From assembly GCA_030704615.1 (NCBI GenBank), contig CM060732.1:31413053-31477052 (forward strand): a DNA stretch of 64,000 nucleotides, in the 5' to 3' direction. The position numbers and the translations under genes are program-made. The stretch comes from Takakia lepidozioides. Its lineage: Eukaryota; Streptophyta; Takakiopsida; Takakiales; Takakiaceae. Positions 56,820 through 64,000 of the stretch are shown piece by piece. Positions within the stretch are counted from its first letter, which is position 1; each line of letters starts with the position of its first letter. The notes under the pieces were generated by a model, which saw only the letters and a program-made list of their open reading frames with translations, was not told the DNA's origin and ran no database searches.

Positions 56820-58300
56820 GAAAGTAGATCCAACCCCTAGATTCCCAGACTTTTCACTTCCTCCTCCAATCCATACGAAAGGAGACAATTTGCAAACCTG
56901 ATGCGCTGAATATTCCAGCTAACGGAAATCGGACGCCCAGACGCAGAAGCTCACATCAAACCCATAAGTTCTCCACGCAATGTACATCTATGGAACGTCG
57001 AAATAACCAATTGCAGTCCAATGCAGTTCAAGCAACCCCATAATTTCACATAAATTGTAACCTCCACCACGAAGACGTTGATGTACAGAAGGCCACCTTT
57101 GATGGAGGAAATAAACGTAGCCTGCAGATGCCCTCTGAATAGTGTAATCTCCCGAACAGTCTAGGTTTTGCAACAGAAAAACTAAGCTTGTGGAGAGCGC
57201 CCAGACATCCAACTACAGACATTTCCATGAACTGTAAAAGAAAGCACTGCAGTGTCATAGTGCATGGAGCAGCAATCCAGAGCATGTGAGCTTAAAACTA
57301 AACCTGCTCCTCCTCAGAGCGCCAGACTGGGAGAAACGAGACCACGCCTTTGAAGGCAGGGCTCTGATAGATCTCAACCATTCATGACAGTGAGTTAGAC
57401 GGCGGACATAGTCATCCAAACCCCCCGATCTGATGGTCTGGGCATCTGCTAAAAGGCCCCACTGAATATTGGCGCCCAAAAAACAAAACCCAAATAAGAC
57501 TGATAGCGCAGCTGCTTGGTGTGTGCCCAAGAGCGGATCCACACACAGAGAGAAGGGGCTATGGAGGATTGTCTCGGGAGATAAGATACAATGCGCAGTT
57601 GCGCTGCATGCGTGTGGGGCTGTGCTCAGTGGTGGCTTCCACCTTGCAGGGATGCTAGCGCGCTTTGGCAGCAGGAAGAGCGTAGCCAAGGTCGTGGTAG
57701 GTCCTTGCGGGGAATGGGGAGCCCTGACATCGTGCAGCATATTGACGGGCCAGGCTGTGGGGCAGAAATGGGTACCCAGTTTAGCAACGCTGGGTCCTGT
57801 GATGACCAGGAGAGTTTCCCTGCCTCCGGGGAATCAGAAGAAAGGTGTTAATGTTACTCTCTATTGTGTTTTTTTCTTTTCGGTGTCTGAAATGTGCTAC
57901 AGAGCAATCTAGGCTACATTCTCACCTCGAATCCGGATCCCAGCAGACGCTGCACCCATCTTTCTCGAAGGAGATGACTTTGTGTTTTATGAGGGTGCGA
58001 TCGTGAGTTTTAGTATGTCCTCAGATGTCGAGAAGTTGCTGGGTTTTTTGTACTGGGGTATGGAAATTCAGCACACAAAAGAATGGATACTGGTATACAG
58101 CCTACGACAAAAGCTAGCTACAGGAATTTGGCCATTGCTGCAAAGGTGGGTACAGGCAGCATGCTAGAAAGCACCCTACTGATGCAACAGCTATAGGCCC
58201 AAGGCACCATGAATGCAACATATGTGTCTCTGTAATATTTCTAAGAGTCCTGCGCTAGCCAATTTGAAGTTGGGAAAGTTCTAATGTCCCCTGTATTTTT
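56820..58300. other. Upstream region with unresolved frames
   Basis: 5' UTR and promoter of the UVR-protein gene (minus) should lie in the left part. At 57469-57912 (+) and 57255-57740 (-) overlapping open frames occur in a GC-rich block. The + frame ends at a usable donor (CAGAAGAAAG|GTGTTAAT), so it may be a first exon of a + transcript, but neither frame shows a family I recognise. Confidence 0.3.
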
Positions 58301-58308
58301 TCCCCACA

Positions 58309-60986
58309 GGTCAACCAATGAGCAAAGAGCGGCTCTGGCAGGAATTCTTGTCAGATCCTTCAGAGTGTGACACCAGGTTTGATATGGTGATGCCATCTTA
58401 ATTTAGGGCTTGAAAGAATTTGCAAGAAGGCTGGTGACTTAAGCTGGCATGATGATGTTTACTGGATTGGATGCTCGATTGCTTGAATTAATGATGATTG
58501 CTCTTCATACAAAAAGGAAATACATCTAGTTCTTGTTCTTTTACTCAGTAAGTGTTGTTCAAGGTTGTTCCCTGGTATCTGAGGATGCTTTGAGGTTTGG
58601 TGGTTATGGCCCAGTGTTTGTGAGGCTGTGGTGCAAGCAATGGCTGCTCAACTGCCCCTTGTGGTTTTCACAGAACAGTGCAAGATTACCATACTGTACC
58701 AGACTACCAAGCTTCAGATGTAAACGCATAATTGAAGTCTTTCTTATTGAGGGCTGGTCAAACCCTTGTTGGATGAAACTAGTACCAGTGGCCATGATAC
58801 ACGATCAAGCACAGTCTCCTGATGGTTCTAATTCACATTTACACCATCAAGCCTCAGGCCAAGAATATAGCAGGTAATTTTCTGACTGTAAGGGTTTGTT
58901 CTCCAATTTAAGATGAAGACTACATTAGTTGTGTGACCTCCTTAATATGTGGCAAGGAGTACTCTGTCCTCGTCAAGAGATCTTCTTTAAACTATCTAGG
59001 AGCTTTCAAATATGTTGTATTGATTCCAGTGGGAAGGGTTGTATCACACAGTTTTGCACATGCAGGTTGGTACGTGTGAAGCAGACACAGTTGTTTGAGT
59101 CAAGCACCTCCACCTTGACCACTTGTTTTGCAAGTGGATCAAGAGAGGGAATCAACAAAAACTCTTCAGCCACTTGTGAAGCTTTGAGGACAGTCTGTAA
59201 GTCAGGACAACTAAAAGAAGCACTGCACATTTTGAACCAACGAGGGAGTTCAGCAGATTGCAGTACCTATGTCTTTCTCTTGCAGGAGTGCATCAAAGTT
59301 AAAGGCCTGCCAGCAGGAAAGGTGGTGCACAGTCACATTATCCAAAGTGGATTCAAGCCAAACCTCTTCCTTTTCAACTCCCTACTTAACATGTATGTCA
59401 AGTGTGGGAGTGTGGTGGATGCGCGCCAAGTGTTTGAGGGTATGCCTGAACGAGATATGTTTACGTGGACTATGATGATGGCAGCATATGCCAAGCACGG
59501 AGATGCTGAGGAGGGTTTCAGAATTTATGAGCAAATGAGACAGGAAGGGGTGATGCCTGACAGGGTGACATTTACTTGCATTCTCAATCTGTGTGCCAGC
59601 CTAGGAGCCCTGGAAAAGGGCAAAGAGGTCCATGGGCATATCAGCAAAAGTGGAATAACTCCTGATATCATTCTGGAGAATACCCTTGTTGACATGTATT
59701 GCAAATGTGGAAGCATAAAGGATGCACATCGAGTGTTCAACAATATGTCTCGACAAGATGTAGTCTCATGGAACGCCATTATCGCAGGATATGCACAGCA
59801 AAGGTGTGGTAGGGAGGCTTTTGATATGTATGAGCAAATGATAACAGAACGTCTGACCCCTGACAAGGTCACCTTCATTTGTGTTCTCAATGCATGTGCC
59901 AGCCTAGGAGCCCTGGAAAAGGGCAGAGAGGCCCATGCTGACATCATCAAAGCTGGGATTGCGTCCTATATTAATTTGGAGAATGCCCTCGTTAACATGT
60001 ACACAAAATGTGGGAGCGTACAGGTTGCACGAGAAGTGTTCAACACCATGGCTGAACGAGATGTTGTCTCATGGACTGTGATGATCGCAGGATATGCCCA
60101 GCATGGTTGTGGTTTGGAGGCCCTCCAACTGTTTGAACAAATGAAACAGGAAGGCTTCAAGCCGAATGATGTAACTTTTATTTCTGTCCTCTCTGCCTGT
60201 TGTCGCGTGGGTCTAGTAGATGAAGGCCGTCACCACTTTGATTCCATGATGCGAGAATATGGGCTCACCCCTAGATTGGAGCATTTTGGCTGCATGGTGG
60301 ACCTTCTTGGCCGCGCCGGACAATTGGTTGAGGCAGAAGACTTCATCAACAAAATGCCAATCAAACCGGGTGCTGCCGCATGGAAGGCCTTACTTGGTGC
60401 CTGCAGGGTTCATGGTGATTTGGAGGTAGCAGAACGTGCCGCAAAATATCTTCTCCAGAGTGATCCAGAGGACGCTGCAACTTATGTACTGCTCTCAAAC
60501 ATCTATGCTGTGACCGGCAGATGGGATGACAAAGAAAAGGTCAGGAAAATGATGGAAGTTAGGGGTGTTCAGAAGGAACCAGGGTGCAGCTCCATTGAGA
60601 TCAACAACAGGGTGCATACATTCCTCGTAGAAGACAAATCACATCCAGAAGTTGAGAATATCCATGCTGAGCTGAAGTGGTGGTCTCTGCAGATTAAGAA
60701 GGCTGGATATGCACCTGTAACGCACTCTGTATTGGATGATATGGAAGAGGAGCAGAAAGACTTTTCTGTTTGCAACCACAGCGAGAAGCTGGCCGTTGCT
60801 TTTGGGCTGATTAGCACACCCCCTGGGACACTTATTCGTGTTATCAAGAACCTTCGCGTGTGTGGGGACTGCCACTCCACAACCAAGTTTATCTCAAAGA
60901 TTGTGGGGAGAGCAGTTGTTGTAAGGGATGCCAGCTGCTTCCACCATTTCCAAGATGGGGTTTGTTCTTGTGGGGATTACTGGTGA
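58309..60986 (+). repeat. Tandem duplication, left unit (5' region plus PPR gene)
   Basis: Non-coding landmarks at 58309-58900 recur in order at 62765-63190: GGTCAA.CAA.GAGCA, GATCCTT, CAGGTTTGATA, GAGGCTGTGG, TTTTCCACAGAA and GGTAATTTT. They precede homologous PPR coding regions. Protein-level landmarks are offset by about 4.3 kb. The left unit therefore includes at least 600 bases of upstream DNA, not only the gene. Confidence 0.8.
58947..60986 (+). CDS. PLS-class pentatricopeptide repeat protein with DYW domain
   Basis: From the first in-frame ATG at 58947 the frame runs 679 residues without intron to a stop at 60984-60986. After ~95 N-terminal residues that could target an organelle come about eleven P, L and S repeats: L (ECIKVKGLPAGKVVHSHIIQ), S (NSLLNMYVKCGSVVDARQVF), P (WTMMMAAYAKHGDAEEGF), and so on. 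E1/E2 motifs follow (AWKALLGACRVHGDLEVAER; YVLLSNIYAVTGRWDDKEKV). The DYW domain holds the cytidine-deaminase-like HSE (NHSEKLAVAFGL) and CGDCH zinc motifs and ends CSCGDYW. Such proteins bind organelle transcripts and carry out site-specific C-to-U editing. Zinc and catalytic residues are intact. An upstream 5' exon or leader may exist (AG sites near 59065); the exact N-terminus is not certain. Poly(A) signal AATAAA at 61378. Confidence 0.95.
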   Translation: MWQGVLCPRQEIFFKLSRSFQICCIDSSGKGCITQFCTCRLVRVKQTQLFESSTSTLTTCFASGSREGINKNSSATCEALRTVCKSGQLKEALHILNQRGSSADCSTYVFLLQECIKVKGLPAGKVVHSHIIQSGFKPNLFLFNSLLNMYVKCGSVVDARQVFEGMPERDMFTWTMMMAAYAKHGDAEEGFRIYEQMRQEGVMPDRVTFTCILNLCASLGALEKGKEVHGHISKSGITPDIILENTLVDMYCKCGSIKDAHRVFNNMSRQDVVSWNAIIAGYAQQRCGREAFDMYEQMITERLTPDKVTFICVLNACASLGALEKGREAHADIIKAGIASYINLENALVNMYTKCGSVQVAREVFNTMAERDVVSWTVMIAGYAQHGCGLEALQLFEQMKQEGFKPNDVTFISVLSACCRVGLVDEGRHHFDSMMREYGLTPRLEHFGCMVDLLGRAGQLVEAEDFINKMPIKPGAAAWKALLGACRVHGDLEVAERAAKYLLQSDPEDAATYVLLSNIYAVTGRWDDKEKVRKMMEVRGVQKEPGCSSIEINNRVHTFLVEDKSHPEVENIHAELKWWSLQIKKAGYAPVTHSVLDDMEEEQKDFSVCNHSEKLAVAFGLISTPPGTLIRVIKNLRVCGDCHSTTKFISKIVGRAVVVRDASCFHHFQDGVCSCGDYW

Positions 60987-62760
60987 AGCAAGTCATATGA
61001 AGGAAGTGCACAGGCTCAATTGTGAGGGTGGGGAAAGCTCATCATTTGTCATCATTCTTGTAAAATGAAGTGTAAAGTGAGAAGAGATCGCATGACTAAA
61101 TGCAACAGTTTACCGTGCACTTTTCTGACCTGCACCTGGTGAATACTGCAGTTCACTTCTTACCATAGAATAGCAGCAGAGTGAAGTCAAATATCTGGCT
61201 GCAGTGCAGTGGTCAATTCAAGGCCAGAGGAATGAAGAACAGTGGTTACAGGGTTGGAAGTGTTGCACCAAACAAGGTTGGTCAATGAGAAGGTACTACC
61301 CATTTGAGTTCACATATGTGGGTATAGAGACACACGCTGTTCCTCATTTGTTCAGAGGGACTTACATCCAATATCTCAATAAATGCTAAATGATGCTGTT
61401 TGTGTGCAATTATCTGTCACAGGCTTAAAGCTGTACTAGGAAGGGGGAAACTAAGGAGATGACCAAGGGAATGGAATAGGACGATCGACTACAACACAAT
61501 TGTAGAAACTAGGTTGTGTGATTTGAACCTGGCCTCCAGCATCGCAAAGGATGCTCACTTGAAGCCGCCATTTCTCTGCCATCCAACAGCAAGCTGAGTA
61601 GCTGCTGCATCAATGGCAACACCACGTTTTAATGGCTTCTTTCGACCTGCAGCGGTCTCGGTTCCTGGAAAGCCTGCGTGACACATCACATTGCACACAA
61701 GACGAACCCCAAAAACATGCAGTTCAGAAGTCCTGGAATTGCAAGTTTGGGGTTCTCCAAATGTATCACAATCACTGTCTAAAGGCTTTATCACAGCCAA
61801 CGAGCAGGATTTTCTTTTTGTGGTTTTAAAGAGAGGGAAGATATCATATTGATAGGTGTCAAGGTTATTTTCAATAGGGTAGCACCAAGGACCAGGGGCA
61901 AGCTTTAGACAGACAACAGGTTCACTGTAATAAAGAACCTTGTCTTCATGAAAGATTAAGAACCAAGTCATTGAAAAAGGGCAGCCCTGGAGAATCCAAC
62001 ACAGAGGTGGCACATGACCTGTGGTGGAAACTGCTACAGAGGTATTTGTTACTTGTACTTCTGCAGGAGTTTTGTAGGGGCTGAAAGAGACAAGTAGGAC
62101 CAAGCGATGATCAAACAGATAAGAAATATAACAAAGAGGAATGAAACGTAGGACGCTGAGAAAAGGAAAGAAAGAGAAATAACATCATAACATAGTAGAA
62201 AGCTCAAAGAGCTTATGATAGAAAAAAGCAGGACACACGCTCAGCGTCCTCCAGCCCAAAGACAAAGAGATCCTCTAAGGTGGAAAGCCTCATGTAGATA
62301 TGCTGCCAAGAGTAATGAAAGACTTCAGCAAGCATGGAGCAGGCAATATTGATTTCCCTGTATCTCTTAGTAGAGAGGACTGTGTAAGAAGAAATGGTTT
62401 TCGGACATATTGAATACCAACAGGTCCTGAAACCACATCTGCTTGGAGTCTCGTAGGGGGTTGTGAGGGTGCGGACTAGCAGCCATTTGGTGGAGATGGC
62501 AGCCTTGTCAAGAAGATTGTGACTCGAAATATGGGTTCGAATTTTGGCATGCAAGTCATTTTCTATCTATGTGGGAGGCCAAGGGACAGCGAGCGAGAGA
62601 GATGGCTTCTACCGATGGCCTACACTGGAAGACGGCAGTAAGACGGAGGTCAATTAGGAGGTGGGAAAGATTTACGTCACAGCACTCACAAAGTACTCAC
62701 ACTTCTCAGTAGAGATGAAGGCCATCAGAAGCTGGCAAAGTTCTCATGTTCAGTTCTTGC
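60987..62760. other. 3' UTR and intergenic DNA between tandem PPR genes
   Basis: An AATAAA at 61378-61383 probably ends the first PPR transcript. A 182-codon minus frame (62103-61555) starting with an ATG is open but shows no domain I know and has no exon context; I treat it as probably non-coding. The right unit of the tandem duplication begins at about 62765. Confidence 0.5.
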
Positions 62761-63391
62761 GCGCAGGTCAAGCAAGGAGCACAGACCAACTCTAGGAGGA
62801 GTTCTTCTCCGATCCTTTAGTGGCGGCACAACAGGTTTGATAAGGTAAGGCTTGTGTTTAGATGTGATGTAGATGTTTGTCTGTTCGTTCCAGCAGTTTT
62901 TACTGTTGCTATGAGGAGGCTGTGGTGGAGGCTATGGCTTCTCCTATGGTGTTTTCCACAGAAAAGTCCAAGGTCACCAGACTTCGGACATGAGCGCGAG
63001 GTCCTTTGCAGTGAGGGTTTGTCCAACCTGCTTGGGTGGAGGCAAAGCTCTGAGCATGAAAGTAGATTAATCAAGGTTGTTCCGGGGTCTTGGAAGGATG
63101 AGTGGATCTGTGTTGGCACAATCTGGTGATTCTAATGTCAAAATACAGGAGGGAGCTCCAGGTAGGGATTACAATAAGTAATTTTATGACTTATGACGAT
63201 GATGATTTGAACTCAAACAAATAGAATTAGTACAAATATGTCTCAGAGTAGATGCCAGCAATGGTTTTGTAATATGTAGCAAGGCACCTGTCTCTAGGAG
63301 CTTTGAGATGTGTTATGTGAGTTTGAAGAGTGTGGAAGTTGGTAACTAAGATCTTGAGACATGCAGGGTGGCAGGTCTGAATGAGTCCCAA

Positions 63392-64000
63392 ATGTTGACT
63401 GGCGCCAGGGGAAGCACCTCAACCATCACCGCTGCTTTTGCAACAGGACCAAGAGAGAGAGTCCGGGAGTCTTCTGGCACTTGTGGAAGTATACAGACAC
63501 TATGTAAGGCAGGCCGACTGAAAGAGGCGCTCCACAATTTAAAGCAACAAAGCATGTGGGCAGAGCCCAATACATATGTTTGTCTCTTGCAGGAGTGCAT
63601 CAACATGAAAGATCTAGCAGGGGGAAAGCAGGTGCATGCCCACATCATCCAAAGTGGATTCAAACCAAGCATCTTTCTACTTAATACTCTTGTCAAAATG
63701 TATGCCAACTGTGGGAGTATGGTGGATGCACACCATGTGTTTGACAAAATGCCTCAACGAGATTTGTTTACCTGGACTATAATGATCGCAGGATATGCCA
63801 AGCTTGGGTGCGGTAGGAAGGCTCTTAAGATCTATGAGCAAATGCAGTTGGAAGGGGTGAAGCCGAACAAGGTCACATTCAATGGTGTTCTCAATGCGTG
63901 TGCCAGCCTACGAGCCCTAGAGAAGGGTACAGAGGTTCATGCTGACATCATCAAATGTGGAATTGCCCTAGACATCATTCTGGAGAACACCCTTGTTGAC
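63392..64000 (+). CDS. Second PPR (PLS-class) gene, truncated by the window end
   Basis: An ATG at 63392 opens a frame that is unbroken for 203 codons to the window end. It contains repeats matching the first gene in order: QECINMKDLAGGKQVHAHII, LNTLVKMYANCGSMVDAHHVF, WTIMIAGYAKLGCGRKAL, then an L motif (NACASLRALEKGTEVHADII) and the start of the next S motif. Identity with the left paralogue is visibly high across the repeats but low in the N-terminal ~60 residues. A DYW domain can be expected beyond the window. An in-frame stop at 63347 lies upstream, so this ATG is the likely start unless a 5' exon joins at an AG just before. Confidence 0.9.
   Translation, partial: MLTGARGSTSTITAAFATGPRERVRESSGTCGSIQTLCKAGRLKEALHNLKQQSMWAEPNTYVCLLQECINMKDLAGGKQVHAHIIQSGFKPSIFLLNTLVKMYANCGSMVDAHHVFDKMPQRDLFTWTIMIAGYAKLGCGRKALKIYEQMQLEGVKPNKVTFNGVLNACASLRALEKGTEVHADIIKCGIALDIILENTLVD

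Noticed and set aside
57255-57740. 162-codon minus-strand ORF upstream of the UVR-protein gene
   Set aside because: It overlaps another open frame on the + strand in a GC-rich block where long chance frames are expected, and shows no family signature.
61555-62103. 182-codon minus-strand ORF between the PPR genes
   Set aside because: No domain, no exon context and no upstream or downstream partner; length alone is not convincing in this composition.

Overview
This window is nuclear DNA of a land plant. Genes have many short introns with GT..AG borders, and there are plant-type mobile elements (CACTA, MULE, Ty3 chromovirus) and two DYW-class pentatricopeptide repeat (PPR) genes. Expansion of DYW genes and a probable Crinkler-like relic hint at a seed-free plant (bryophyte, lycophyte or fern), but the sequence does not decide this.

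Layout. 1-3.6 kb: no convincing gene, but a knot of inverted repeats around a large palindrome. 3.6-11.2 kb: a CACTA (En/Spm) transposon with GC-rich subterminal repeats, a TNP2 transposase gene broken by in-frame TAG codons, and an antisense ORF that looks like a SET domain. 11.2 to about 24.8 kb: a MULE-type transposon with a spliced ULP1-like (C48) protease gene on + and a mutator-type transposase on -, converging tail to tail. Short AGTCTG-rich repeats fill the protease introns, and a tandem array with a period of exactly 100 bp sits in the transposase. A Ty3/chromovirus LTR retrotransposon (14.2-21.2 kb) sits inside the transposase gene. It is flanked by an identical 77-bp host duplication and its 5' LTR lacks its outer end, which is the most unusual signal here.

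25.6-64 kb: ordinary gene space. Models rebuilt from splice sites and codon phase are: a ThrE-family (threonine/serine exporter-like) membrane protein (-), part of a rhodanese-like gene (+), a frameshifted relic resembling the Crinkler family (+), SEC62 (-, 390 aa), ALG3 (-, 444 aa), a small probable plastid membrane protein (+) sharing a 228-bp divergent promoter with ALG3, a large UVR-motif/coiled-coil protein (-, 1092 aa), and two tandem DYW-PPR genes (+), the second cut by the window end. A dispersed direct repeat of about 0.4 kb occurs at 32.6 and 38.2 kb, either side of the Crinkler-like relic.

The host genes are functionally unrelated: ER translocation (SEC62), ER N-glycan assembly (ALG3), membrane transport (ThrE family) and organelle RNA editing (PPR-DYW). 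The first 25 kb is a nested transposon block, with the retrotransposon inside the MULE and the CACTA abutting it. Near-identical LTRs mark the retrotransposon as the youngest layer. Exon borders come from reading splice sites by eye and were checked only for consistent phase.
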